Shown: piece after piece, positions 35,575-46,534 of the stretch | How the letters are laid out: every line of letters starts with the position of its first letter | Position numbering within the stretch: the first letter of the stretch is position 1 | NCBI GenBank assembly: GCA_030159075.1 | Contig: BROG01000648.1 | Span: forward strand, 144,001 to 208,000 | DNA length: 64,000 nucleotides | Direction of reading: 5' to 3' | DNA from: Atrina japonica | Taxonomy: Eukaryota; Mollusca; Bivalvia; Pterioida; Pinnidae | Notes under the pieces: model-generated | What the model saw: the letters and a program-made list of their open reading frames with translations, nothing else | What the model was told of the DNA's origin: nothing | Databases searched by the model: none | Translations under genes and position numbers: made by a program

Positions 35575-36180
35575 ACATTTTTGCTTCTTTCTCTTTTACT
35601 CTAGCTATTACACTTTTCAATGTCAAAAAGCATCCAAAAACATGAAAAATCTGCTTTTCAGGGGAAATAACTCACATTAGGGGTGACCTGACAATTTTGG
35701 CCAATTTGACTTTTTTGTAGATCTTTGTGTGCTGAACATTTTTGCTTCTTTCTCTTTTACTCTAGCTATTATACTTTTCAAGATAACGTCAAAAAACATC
35801 CAAAAACATGAAAAATCCACAAAAAGGAGAAATAACTCCCATAACGGGTGACCCAACAATTTTGGCCTCACTGAATTTTTTGTAGATCTTTGCATGCTGA
35901 ACATTTTTGCTTCTTTCTCTTTTACTCTAGCTATTATACTTTTCAAGATAATGGCAAAACACATCCAAAAACATGAAAAATCCACTTAAAAGGGAAAATA
36001 ACTCCCAAAAGGGGTGACCTGACAATTTTGGCCAATTGACTTTTTTTGTAGATCTTTGTGTGCTGAACATTATTGCTTCTTTCACTTTTACTCTAGCTAT
36101 TATACTTTTCAAGATAATGTCAAAAAACATCCGAAAACATGGAAAATCCACAAAAAAGGGAAAATAACTCACATAAGGGC
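35575..36180. repeat. ~163-bp tandem repeat, 4 copies, inside the dispersed element
   Basis: TTTTTGCTTCTTTCTCTTTT recurs at about 35578, 35739 and 35903, and as TATTGCTTCTTTCAC near 36069. Each is followed by TTACTCTAGCTATTA, CATCCAAAAACATG, an AAATAACTC module and GGTGACCTGACAATTTTGGC. Confidence 0.9.
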
Positions 36181-36184
36181 CGAC

Positions 36185-36335
36185 CTGGGCCCGGCACCAT
36201 AAAACTTGAGAATTTACTCAAGTCTGAGAATATTCTCAATTTGGCCTGCTCAGCCAATCAGATTTCAGGATTAGCTAAAGCTGAGCAAGATTTTTAGACT
36301 TAAGTAATTCTTAAGTTTTATGGTGCCAGGCCCAG
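36185..36335. mobile_element. miniature inverted-repeat element, ~150 bp
   Basis: Terminal arms of about 40 bp pair with only a few mismatches: CTGGGCCCGGCACCATAAAA at the left and TTTTATGGTGCCAGGCCCAG at the right, both followed inward by an AGAATT(T)ACT(C/T)AAGTCT match. The interior is about 70 bp and contains GCCAATCAGATTTCAGG. It breaks the word GACCTGACAATT that is intact in the neighbouring 163-bp units. A half copy lies at 41385. Confidence 0.88.
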
Positions 36336-37189
36336 ACAATTTCCACCAAAATGAAATATTTGTAGATTTTTGCAAGCTGCTCATTTTAGGGTAATAGTTT
36401 TTTCTCTATCTTTAATAATTTTTGAGATACATGTATTAAATAAAAAAAACTGCTGATGCATTCGTTCTATTTTTAGCCATGAAAGCCATGTTTGGTCCTA
36501 GCCCCTTTTCATCCACAAGTGTAATGAGGCTTTACATGGTTATACTTTCTGTCAAGTTTGGTTCAAATTGAAACAATGGTTCTGGAGAAGTAGTCAAAAA
36601 TGTTGAAAATTTTACACAAAAAGAACATATTTTTCATTTACTTCGGTGTCTGTGACTTTGACCTTACACCCCATGACCTTGAAATTTTGTCAAAATGATC
36701 CTTAGATAATTCCTAACAACTTTCATATATATCTTTATATACAAAAAGTTGATCAGTTTTGAGTTATTAAACAATTTGTTGTACAATTGTACCCTGCATT
36801 ACTGAAGTGCCCCCTAGTGGCTTGTTTATCATCAGCTTTCATTTTCATTCACAAACCTTGTAGATATTGACTTAACAATCATGCATACAAAATTTGAAAG
36901 TCATTTGATCATTGGTTCACTTGAAGAAGATTTTTAAAGATATACCAAGTTTTGGCCCCTTTTTGAGCCCCTATGAGAGCTAGCCCCTTTTCATTCGCAA
37001 ACTTTATGCGGCTTCACATGGGGATGATACATGCCAAGTTTGTGAAAATTGGTCCACTGGTTCTTGAGAAAAAAGTCGAAAATGTGTAAATGTGAATGAT
37101 GGACGATGACAGACAAAAGACGACTGCATTGGGTCACCTTGAGACTTTGAATCAGGTGACCTAAAAATATATATATGCCCAGAAACAAG

Positions 37190-37447
37190 CAATCTTAAAT
37201 TTCTATATATTTAGGGGAAATTGCTTGAGACACACAGTTTGGCTATTGTTCATTTGTAAATGATAAAGTCGACCTTACTATTTATATATACATATGACAC
37301 TTGACCTGACCATATACCTATACCATATATAGGAATACAAGAATTGTTGTGCCTGTATACCTCTTATTTGTTATCATACATCAACCCAAGTAGCAAAAAC
37401 TGATATATTCTTTTTAGAAAACACAGTTTATGCCCCTTAAAAAGAAA
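37190..37447. mobile_element. truncated copy of the AAGGGGCAT inverted-repeat element
   Basis: The right terminus (GAAAACACAGTTTATGCCCC then TTAA at 37440) and the subterminal words TTATTTGTTATCATACATCA and CATTTGTAAATGATAAAGTC match, in reverse, the left half of the complete copy at 49138-49825. Confidence 0.7.
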
Positions 37448-37837
37448 CATTTGTTTGATGGATAGGATTATTTTAGTTTTGGGCAGTGAGGATAAGAAAG
37501 CAAACTGCAAATTAAATGACCGTTGTTCCTTAACTTGCATAATGTGGACAGAATATTGTGATACACAAAAACAGATAACGGAATTGCAAACTGCTGGGAC
37601 ACTACCATATGGGAAATCAAAAGTTCATTTGCCATAAATGTATGATTTTGGAAATGTCAAACTTGATGTATGTAATATAAATTGCATTGAACATGTAAAT
37701 ATGACCCCTGAGTATTTCACTGTTTATAATATCCATTCTTTTTATGTAGACTTATCAAAGTGGCGGTCCAGTAGGTTCACATTTATATGTTGCAGGTTAC
37801 AAAGTCTAATCCATGCCAAACTTGGATTGTTTAATAC
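37448..37837. other. gene-free stretch
   Basis: Two adjacent plus-strand frames (37455-37637, 37638-37934) have no family motif; the second runs into the array. I do not call a gene. Confidence 0.4.
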
Positions 37838-38937
37838 AAGAAAGGAATGTTCCATTGATTTCAGAAGTGACAGACGGAGTCTTTTGTTTAATACAAGAAA
37901 GGAATGTTCCATTGATATCAGAAGTGATAGTTAGGTGTCTTTGGTTTAATACAACAATGGACTATTCCATTGATATCAGAAGTGATATTTAGGTGTCTTT
38001 GGTTTATACAAGAATGGACTGTTCCATTGATATCAGAAGTGATAGACAGGAGTCTTTGGTTTAATACAAGAATGAACTGTTCCATTGATATCAGAAGTGA
38101 CAGACGGAGTCTTTGGTTTAATACAAGAATGGACTGTTCCATTGATATCAGAAGTGATAGTTAGGTGTCTTTGGTTTAATATAAGAAAGGACTGTTCCAC
38201 TGATATCAGAAGTGATAGACAGGAGTCTTTGGTTTAATACAAGAAAGGACTGTTCGATTGATATCATAAGTGATAGTTAGGTGTCTTTGGTTTAATACAA
38301 AAAAGGACTGTTCCATTGATATCAGAAGTGATAGTTAGGTGTCTTTGGTTTAATACAAGAAAGGATTGTTCCATTGATATCAGAAGTGATAGACAGGAGT
38401 CTTTGGTTTAATACAAGAAAGGACTTCCATTGATATCAGAAGTGATAGTTAGGTGTCTTTGGTTTAATACAAGAAAGGACTGTTCCATTGATATCAGAGA
38501 GCCGGCCTGGCTCAGTCAGTAGCGTGCTGGACTCTAGATCGTGAGGTAGTGAGTTTGAGTCTTGCCAGCGGCAGGTTGGTTTCCTGTCTTTCAGATGAGA
38601 CAGTAAAAACTGGAGGTCCCGTGTCACAGTAGGTGTCAGGATGTTAAAGAACCCTCACTGCTCAATCGCAGTAAGTGCCGAGCATAGGCCAAAATTTGAA
38701 GCCCTTCACCGGTATTTTGTGGTGTCTCCGTATGAGTGAAATATTCTTGAGTGGGACGTTAAACAACAATAAACAAACAAACAAACATTGATATCAGAAG
38801 TGATAGACAGGAGTCTTTGGTTTAATACAAGAATGGACTGTTCCATTGATATCAGAAGTGATAGTTAGGTGTCTTTGGCTTAATACAAGAAAGGATTGTT
38901 CCATTGATATCAGAAGTGACAGACAGGAGTCTTTGGA
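37838..38937. repeat. 58-bp tandem array, about 14 copies, split by a SINE
   Basis: The unit is TCTTTGGTTTAATACAAGAA, AGGACTGTTCCATTGATATC, AGAAGTGATAGTTAGGTG, alternating with a GATAGACAGGAG ending. The SINE at 38499-38786 interrupts one unit. Confidence 0.95.
38499..38786 (+). mobile_element. full-length SINE, family B, inserted in a tandem unit
   Basis: The head GCCGGCCTGGCTCAGTCAGT has an A-box region and AGTGAGTTTGAGTC is the B box. The core is GATGAGACAGTAAAAACTGG, CCCGTGTCACAGTAGGTGTC and TTAAAGAACCCTCACTGCTC. The tail is AACAATAAACAAACAAACAA. The 12-bp target duplication ATTGATATCAGA is exact (38487-38498 and 38787-38798) and is the normal sequence of the surrounding unit. Confidence 0.95.
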
Positions 38938-39051
38938 TATATATGTTCATATTAAATTTGAACTGAACTGATGAAGTCTTACTGACAAAAATGATGGCCT
39001 TTATCATTTGTTTTGGCCTCTTTTCTAAATCTAGGACTCTGGCACTGTTAA

Positions 39052-39052
<1 letters not shown>

Positions 39053-39100
<48 letters not shown>
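39053..39100. repeat. (TA)n microsatellite
   Basis: About 22 uninterrupted TA dinucleotides immediately left of the TA-flanked element at 39111. Confidence 0.97.
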
Positions 39101-39110
39101 ACTTAAAATA

Positions 39111-39590
39111 CACTAGAACTTGGATGAGTCAAACTTAAATGAGTGATTTTCTCCATGTTTCAAACTATTCACAAAGTCCTGAATAATTTATTTATCTAAC
39201 GCTATTTATACAAATTTTATAATTCAAACATTTATGAGTCGAATTTCTCGATGTTTTAAATAAATTTTTGGGCCCATTTCTATAAAAACAATATAATTCC
39301 TACAAATAATTTGAAGTCCAAATTTACATGTGTACAAAATTCGCTCCACGATAATTCTTCTCCTTCTTATAAACACTCAAATCTTTAATTTCACCAAAAA
39401 TTAAGTTAAACTGAGCATTAATTATTAATCATAATGATCCGTGTATGTTTTAAATGGTTTTGAAGCTGTCATATACATGTACACCTTACAGAACCTCTAA
39501 AACTAAAATACGTATGGTTCTCGGTGACCATCCATGAGTCGAAGTCCCGATGTTTTGAACTTTTCTTGGTGGTCCCTCAAACTTCTACTG
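39111..39590. mobile_element. pogo/Tc1-like miniature element, ~480 bp
   Basis: The left end CACTAGAACTTGGATGAGTC and the reverse of the right end (CAGTAGAAGTTTGAGGGACC) share the CA(C/G)TAGAA start typical of pogo-like inverted repeats, and both sides abut TA. Internal words (TATGAGTCGAATTTCTCGAT, GTCGAAGTCCCGATGTTTTG) repeat subterminal sequence. A related copy is at 44244. It has no coding capacity. Confidence 0.75.
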
Positions 39591-39599
39591 TATAAAAAT

Positions 39600-39895
39600 C
39601 ACAGATCAAAGTACTAATCATGCATAAACAATTACAGTCATCTGATCAATGGTTCAAGAGACGAAGATTTTTAAAGATGTACCAATTTTTTGCCCTTTAG
39701 GAGCCCCTATTGATAAAGCCCCTTTTCGTTTGCAAACTTAATGCAGCTGAGCATGAGGATACTTCCCGCCAAGTTTGGTTAAAATTAGCCGACTGGTTAC
39801 TGAGACAAAGACAAAAAAGTTTAAAAGTTAACAATGGGTGATGGAAGCAGAATGGCTATGGATACCGCATGACGACAGACAAAAGACGATCACAA
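39600..39895 (+). mobile_element. 3' fragment of the GGTCACCTGA dispersed element
   Basis: GAAGATTTTTAAAGATGTAC, GAGCCCCTATTGATAAAGCC, CCAAGTTTGGTTAAAATTAG and GACGACAGACAAAAGACGA repeat in order the modules at 36905-37115. Confidence 0.75.
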
Positions 39896-39899
39896 TATG

Positions 39900-40025
39900 T
39901 ATCGACTTACAACAGTGAGGGTTCTTTAATGTGCCTGTAGTGTCAAAGACTGGGCCTTTGGTAACATATATAAAACCTTGGATCCTCCACTTGTGAGGCA
40001 AATACTTTACAAACTGAGCCACTGT
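39900..40025 (-). mobile_element. decayed SINE, family B
   Basis: On the minus strand, CAGTGGCTCAGTTTGTAAAG is the tRNA-like head and GGCACATTAAAGAACCCTCA is the core. The middle is shortened. Confidence 0.65.
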
Positions 40026-40130
40026 CAGCGGTCAAATCAATTATGGTACATTTAAGGCCACAAAAAATATGATATAGAAAATACCGAACAAAATGAGCCT
40101 CTGTCAGTGGTCAAATCAATTATGGTACAA
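40015..40130. repeat. ~84-bp direct repeat, 2 partial copies
   Basis: TGAGCC(A/T)CTGTCAG followed by GGTCAAATCAATTATGGTAC occurs at about 40014 and 40095. Confidence 0.8.
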
Positions 40131-41384
40131 CAACAATATACATAATACAGCAAATAAAAAGGCCATAAATAATATTTTATATATATACTATCAACAAAAC
40201 AGAAATGCATCTTTTATCTAAATAATCAAAAATATCCAAACTAAATTAACTTCTGTTACTAAACATTTGATGTTATTTGATCAATTCATTTTTACCCAAA
40301 ATAAAGTTTTTATGATCTAGATGCTGAGGGCTATCATGAAAATCAAATTAATTTCATCTATGTTCTTTCTTTGAGAGGAAATATGATATCAGCACATCAT
40401 AATTTATGGCATAAAAATATTCATCATAAAAAAAGAATTTCCATATCAAGAGCTGGTATTCCCTCCAGGCATATTAAAAAGCTACAATGCTGACATAATG
40501 GATCAATTTAGGAATTCTAATAATTTGGTATAAATATTTTGTTGAAATAATAAAGATCATATATTCATAAAAAAGAGAATGAATTGTTGCACCTTGCAGT
40601 ATTACATTCCAGCAAGATGAAATATGATAGTCTGTGATTGTTCTTTTGTGTAGTTAAATGTTTGACACTTTCTCCCTTTGTTACTTTATTGTTATCTTAC
40701 ATCCCGTTAAGATACTTTTTAATTATTGAAAGATGTTATCAGCTATTGGCAGAGAGCCAGAAATTTGGACAAATGAAGTAAGAGTTCATTACATATACTA
40801 AATCAAAGAATTTAATCAGATTTAATTTATTTCTTCAATGATTATAAAATAATTCCATAACTGAACAAGATACAAACAAGCGGCTTTAATGGCAAAGTTG
40901 CATCTCCCATAACCCTCTGAGTGAAATACTCTTTTCTATTGTTTAAGATTTATCTATAATGGTCTAGAGAGTTGAAATGGTTAAGAGGCTCAGAGGGGGG
41001 AAGCAGCAGGATACTGTCTTTGAGAATTTTTCATTGAAATCTGTGAAGAAATTTTTCCAAAAGAAATACATGAAATTCCTCCAATAAGAAAAACATTTGA
41101 TTTACTGGTACATCACAAACAGAGTTTCAATTTGCAATTCCAGACTAGAAATAGAAACTGGTTTGTTTTTAGGTCTCCTTACTGACCAATCTAGATAGCC
41201 ATTTTTAACTCATTGACTCATGTATAACAACAGACTCTTCTTTAAAACAATAACTTTGGCCAGATGAAATGTGTCTTAATGGGTGAATAAATTAATGAAC
41301 TTGTACAAAGTTGAGGGATTTGGTATTGCCCAAGCAATGGCAGACAGTTATGAAGATTTGTTGAGGTCAGTCCTTGGCACCATT
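40131..41384. other. gene-free stretch
   Basis: Unique AT-rich sequence; no exon, RNA gene or tandem repeat recognised. Confidence 0.45.
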
Positions 41385-41470
41385 AAACTTAAAAAATACT
41401 TAAGTCTAAAAAGTTTACTTTTTATGAGAAATCTGATTGGTTAACAAGTTAAAAATGATTGACTTTTTCC
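41385..41470. mobile_element. half copy of the GGCACCAT miniature element
   Basis: TTGGCACCATTAAACTTAAA, ACTTAAGTCTAAAAAG and GAAATCTGATTGGTTAAC match the left arm and interior of the element at 36185 (GGCACCATAAAACTTGAG, GCCAATCAGATTTC). Confidence 0.65.
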
Positions 41471-41599
41471 CAAGTTTATGTGGCTCTGGTTTTTTTCCAT
41501 GGACAGAAATAAATATTTGTAATCCAGGATGATTGCACACACTATGCTTTAGCACTAGGTCTTTTTATCAGGCAGTTTGGTAACCAATCTTTCATTTTG

Positions 41600-42355
41600 T
41601 GGGTTTTTTGGTCAATTTGTTCATGGACTTTTTTTTATGTAACCAGATGATTGTTTTTGTGGTCTTTTTATGGACAGTTTGTAACCAGATGATTGTTTTT
41701 GTGGGTCTTTTTATGGACAGTTTGTAACCAGATGATTGTTTTTGTGGTCTTTTTATGGGTAACAGATGATTGTTTTTGTGGTCTTTTGTATGGACAGTTT
41801 GTAACCAGATGATTGTTTTTTGTGGTCTTTTTATGGACAGTTTGTAACCAGATGATTGTTTTTGTGGTCTTTTTATGGACAGTTTGTAACCAGATGATTG
41901 TTTTTGTGGTCTTTTTATGGACAGTTTGTAACCAGATGATTGTTTTTGTGGTCTTTTTATGGACAGTTTGTAACCAGATGATTGTTTTTGTGGTCTTTTT
42001 ATGGACAGTTTGTAACCAGATGATTTGTTTTTGTGGTCTTTTTATGGACAGTTTGTAACCAGATGATTGTTTTTGTGTGGTCTTTTTATAGTTTGGACAG
42101 ATGATTGTTTTTGTGGTCTTTTTAACAGTTTGTAACCAGATGATTGTTTTTGTGGTCTTTTTATGGACAGTTTGTAACCAGATGATTGTTTTTGTGGTCT
42201 TTTTATGGACAGTTTGTAACCAGATGATTGTTTTTGTGGTCTTTTTATGGACAGTTTGTAACCAGGTGATTGTTTTTGTGGTCTTTTTATGGACAGTTTG
42301 TAACCAGATGATTGTTTTTGTGGTCTTTTTATGGACAGTTTGTAACCAGGTTATC
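41600..42355. repeat. 42-bp tandem array, about 17 copies
   Basis: The unit is TTTGTAACCAGATGATTGTT followed by TTTGTGGTCTTTTTATGGAC AG. It gives plus-strand frames of MIVFVVFLWTVCNQ repeats. Truncated units at about 41750 and 42085-42130 break the frame. Confidence 0.95.
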
Positions 42356-42650
42356 TCCCCATCATTATAAACTGACCATCACCATATGAGTGAAAAAACT
42401 AGGTGTGGCATAAAATACCTTTAAGACAACAACAACAACAACAACAACCAAATCAACAACAGTAATCAAGTCAACAACAACAACCAAATCAACAACAACA
42501 ATAGCAACCTATCAACAACAACAACAACCAAATCAACAACAGCAACCACAACAACAGCAACAAAATCCACAACAACAGCAACAAAATCAATAACCAAATC
42601 AACAACAACAAAAACAGCAACCAAATTCACAACAACAACAACTAAATCAA
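42345..42650 (+). mobile_element. family A SINE 3' end with long CAA-rich tail
   Basis: TTATCTCCCCATCATTATAA, AACTGACCATCACC and GTGTGGCATAAAATACCTT are the family A tail. It is followed by about 220 bp of (CAA)n with AAT and GCAAC interruptions, probably an expanded SINE tail. The 42-bp array ends exactly at the SINE sequence. Confidence 0.75.
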
Positions 42651-43499
42651 TAATATGGAAATATTAAGATACAGTTGATCAAGGATATACAACTAACATA
42701 AACCAGACAATCATATATGTATCTTTTTGGATAAAACAACAATTTCCCATAGGTAGTCAATGTTTTTATCAATAATGCAAAAGGGAATATTCAAAATATA
42801 CTAAAATGAAATAACGGAAACATGAGAAGTGAAATATAATCAAATATTACTCTGTGGCATAATGTTATTGTTGCCGACATTTCTCCATCTTATCTGTAAC
42901 CAATAGATACACTTCATCTTTTGATCCCCTGGCAATCTCAAACAGAAAATGAACCATAATTGTAAAGTTGCCTATCAGTCAGCTAAAAAACTCAGTACTC
43001 AGTTGGAATGATAAGAAAGATATTATTAAGCCTGCGGGAACTAAAATATATGATGGAAACATTACTTTAGGACATTTAGCAATTGTGTGAAGGGATTAGT
43101 GGGGCTAAAGTTTTCAAGAAAAAAACCCTGAAAAACAAGAGAAATTTGATCAAATAAAGAATTTGACTCACTGACATTGTGAAACTGTAAACTCATTTTC
43201 AACAAATCAGTCGACAGCATGGAAGTTTTCTTCAATGTGTGTCCACATATTGTCTGATTCACATAAGATGAAGGGGAGGAGTGACATTTTGATTATCATA
43301 CAGATGATTTGACTCACTTTTCAGTTACGACAAGCTGCACAGGAGAAGACTTTTTATTCCTCACTGGATACTCTCTAATGTATGTAGGAACCATTACTCT
43401 TACTCATTACTCAGTGGAATTTTAATGTAATGCTTCAAACTCATCTAGGTCCAAAAATGGTTCACGATATTCCCTCCTACTAGGTTATATAGATTTGAC
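42651..43499. other. gene-free stretch
   Basis: No supported exon or repeat. The minus-strand frame at 43062-43262 has no motif or splice support. Confidence 0.4.
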
Positions 43500-43760
43500 T
43501 ATACTTTGTTATATATCTGCAATATTAGGTGTCAATTTGCTCAGTGGTTCCAGATTTATTGTGTGTATTTCCAATGAGTTATGTATTTAAAACTCCCCAA
43601 AGGTGGGAATAAATTTTTTAAACAACATATCTGTAAAATTTGAGGTCAATTGGTTGAATGGCTATTGAGAAAAAGATCTTTAAAGTTCAGCCAATCAAGA
43701 AATATTATTTAAATTTGTTTTGTGATGGTGGCAATCTTGGATCAACATCTGAAGAATAAC
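43500..43760. mobile_element. weak dispersed-repeat fragment
   Basis: GAGGTCAATTGGTTGAATGG, TATTGAGAAAAAGATCTTTAA and an AAACTCCCCAAAGGTGGG module have the same style and order as the dispersed elements at 36.9 and 39.7 kb, but are heavily diverged. Confidence 0.35.
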
Positions 43761-43868
43761 ATGAACAAATCTGTTATAGATCTGAATGAGAATTGTTCCT
43801 GTAAAAGAACAATTACATTGCCCCATGCTATTTACAAAGAGAAGAAATTTGAAATGTCAGTCAATCAG

Positions 43869-44134
43869 TTTCTTTGTTTGTTTATTGTTGTTTAATATCC
43901 CACTTAAGAATATTTCACTCATATGGAGATGGTGAAGGGCTTCAAATTTTGGCCGTTGATCGTTACTTACGGCCATTGAGCAGTGAAGGTTCTTTAACGT
44001 GTCGACAACTACTGTGACACGGGATCTCAAGTTTTACTGTCTCATCCGAAGGACAGAAAAACCAACCTGCCCCCGGCAGGACTCGAACTCACGACCAGAG
44101 TCGAGTGTGCTACCGACTGAGCCAGGCCGACTCC
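43869..44134 (-). mobile_element. full-length SINE, family B
   Basis: On the minus strand it has the head GGCCTGGCTCAGTCGGTAGC, the B box GTGAGTTCGAGTCC, the core GATGAGACAGTAAAACTTGA and TAAAGAACCTTCACTGCTCA, and the tail AACAATAAACAAACAAAG. AGTCAATCAG (43859) and AGTCCATCAG (44135) form a 10-bp target duplication with one change. Confidence 0.9.
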
Positions 44135-44243
44135 AGTCCATCAGAATCAATGCATAAGTTCTGGATTTGACAGCCATTTAGACTTTGGATTGGCACCAAA
44201 TGAATAAACCTGATAGATATAATACCACATATATAAATATATA

Positions 44244-45577
44244 CAGTAGAACTTTGGTAAGTTGATCTTGAATAAGTCAAATTTCTCAATGTTTTGTACA
44301 ATTGACAAAGTCCCGAGTAATTTTGCAATTCAATGCTACTTATAAACAATTCATAATTCAAACATTATGAGCCAAATTTCTTCATGTTTTGAATAGAATA
44401 AAGAATGTTGAAAATTCTTTTACATAATTTGAAGTCAAAATTGACATGTGTGCTAAAGTGTCCCATGACAATTCTTCTCCTTCTCATGAACACTCAATGT
44501 TTTAATTTCACAAAAATTAAATTAATTCTAACACTTATTATTAAATATCATGACCAAATGTATCTTATATAGTTTTGAAGCAGTCAATGCATCTTAAACA
44601 AGAGATCCCAGAGGAATCTTTGCGCCCACCATGGAATGTTCTATGTTTGATCTATGACAGACTGTTCTTTTCTCTTAATTTGTGTCTCAACATTGAATTG
44701 GAACTTAAATCCATATTTCTATGAGATATTTTTTTCAGAAGCTTATAGCAAAACTGAACTTGAACTGAACATACTACATTTTAAGAGAGAAAGGAATTCA
44801 ACATGGCCGACAGGTGTCCATCTTGGATTTTGATCTCTCTGAAAATGTAATATGCACATCTAGACCTCAGGGAGAACCTCCCAGTACATTCTGAGAAATA
44901 CATACTTCCATTGTCAAAATCCAAGATGGCCACCTATCAGCCATGTTGAAATCCAATCTATCTAAAAATGTCATATGCACAACTAGACCTCACAGGGAAT
45001 CTTCAAATTTCAATGAGATCCAATCAGTCCTTTCTGAGCGGTAACAAACTTCTTTGGTCAAAATCCAAGATAGCCGCCTGTTGGCCATGTTGGATTCCGA
45101 TCTCTTTGAAAATGAAATATGCACAACTAGACCTCAGGGTGAACCTTCATGTCAAAATTCAAGGAAATCCCTTCAATCAATTCTGAGAAGTAGAGGTAAC
45201 AATTTCCCTTTGGTCAAAATCCAAGATGGCCACTTGTCAGCCATGATGGATTCTGATCTCTCTGAAAATGTAAAATGTACAATAAGACCTCAAGGGGAAC
45301 CTTCATGTCAAATTTCAAGGAGATTCCTTCAGTCATTTTTGAGAAATAGCGATAACAAACTTCCTTTGTTAAAAATTCATGATGATCGCCTCTGTCTGCC
45401 ATGTTGGATTCCAATCTATCTGAAAATGTAATATGCACAACTCGACCTCAAGGGGAACTTCATTTCAAATTTCAAGGAGATCTCTTCAGTCCTTTCTGAG
45501 AAGTAGCGGTAACAAGAATTGTTTCAAATTTTTCTAGGTTGTCCGTTGAACTTTGACTCATCGAAGTTCCACTTTAA
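44244..45577. mobile_element. pogo-like element split by a second insertion
   Basis: The left part (44244-44594) starts CAGTAGAACTTTGGTAAGTT next to TA and follows the element at 39111 module by module (GTCAAATTTCTCAATGTTTT, AATTTGAAGTCAAAATTGAC, AATTCTTCTCCTTCTCATGA). The matching right end (CCGTTGAACTTTGACTCATC, GAAGTTCCACTTTAA) appears only at 45542-45575, after about 930 bp of a different repeat. I infer one element interrupted by another. Confidence 0.7.
44595..45530. mobile_element. dispersed element with internal 123-157-bp repeats, nested in the pogo-like copy
   Basis: It begins ACAAGAGATCCCAGAGGAATC. Inside, five diverged modules (44832, 44955, 45099, 45255, 45412) each contain GATCTCTCTGAAAATG, TATGCACAACTAGACCTCA and TCAAAATCCAAGATGGCC. 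Plus-strand frames at 44968-45431 come from these modules. Class not determined. Confidence 0.65.
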
Positions 45578-45713
45578 TAAACACTAGCATCAAGTTTGAT
45601 CCTGATTGGTCCCCAGGCCTCAGGTAAAACTTTATATATGTCACAGACACATAACACTGAGCCAAATTAAATGATTACAATTGTTGAAACTTAATAACTT
45701 TCTCTTCAGTTTA

Positions 45714-45716
<3 letters not shown>

Positions 45717-45766
<50 letters not shown>

Positions 45767-45845
45767 CTTTTCTTCCCTTTTATTATATTTTTTCTTCTTT
45801 TTTTTTTTTTTGTATTTTGTTTTTTTTTCTTTTTTTTTTTTATTA
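45717..45845. repeat. poly-T and T-rich low-complexity tract
   Basis: About 48 uninterrupted T, then T-rich sequence with scattered C and A. Frames of poly-Phe or poly-Lys are spurious. Confidence 0.97.
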
Positions 45846-46534
45846 TTAATTACATTGTTATTGTTATAGTTGCTGTTTAAAACACAGCATTTCAAGACTC
45901 AAGAAAAAGACAGTATAGGTAGGCGACACAGCAAGAGAGATTTTGTTATATCTTTGTTATATCACTCTTTATATCCTGTATAACAATGTCATGTGAAGGG
46001 CTGACTAATTTTTTCGATCTTTGTTTGTTGTTTTACATCCATTGAGGGTCCTTTTATGCATCACACCCACCATGATACAGGACTTGGATTTAAGTCTCAT
46101 CAGAGAGACCTGTGACTTTCACTTTGTATGCTACTGAAAACCAGTGATACACTGGTCAATTATATATTTAAGAATTTTTTAATTTTAGACGGCCACTCAA
46201 AATTTTTTCATTTATATGGTGGTGGCCACTTTTATTGGTGAAGGAGAGAACCCATTTACAATGTACCCTGAAAAACAGCAAGAGCCTTCTGCAAGTCATT
46301 ACATAGATTTTGTACAGAGAATACATTAAGATTAAATACCCTAGTTTACAGTACATGAACAAGGGTCTGGGAAATGTCATACAAACATTAAAAATGTTAC
46401 TAAAGAATCAACAATTATACAAAAACATTGGCAACAAAACCAAACAAGAACAAAGACTGGACATTGAGTCTCCAATTGATTTTACTTTTGATCTAGCCTG
46501 TGTGACTGGTGGCAATCATTTGTATGATATATAG
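45846..46534. other. gene-free stretch
   Basis: Unique sequence. A segment near 46030-46150 (TTACATCCATTGAGGGTCC, AAGTCTCATCAGAGAGACC) has the feel of a decayed SINE core, but I cannot assign it. Confidence 0.35.

Larger units (their letters stand above)
35488..37165. mobile_element. large dispersed element with GGTCACCTGA termini
   Basis: The left end reads GAGGCCTGATGGGCC and GACGGTCACCTGAG. The right end reads GGGTCACCTTGAG and ATCAGGTGACCTAAA, giving a short shared inverted GGTCACCTGA word. Inside are a 163-bp tandem block (35575-36180), a miniature element (36185-36335), and a 3' part with AAGATTTTTAAAGATATACC, AAGTTTGTGAAAATTGG and GACGATGACAGACAAAAGAC. The same 3' modules recur at 39655-39890 and 61325-61490, so this is a family. 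No protein is encoded; the superfamily is not determined. Confidence 0.65.

Noticed and set aside
45641..45895. Lys- or Phe-rich frames over the poly-T tract
   Set aside because: Low-complexity homopolymer translation only.
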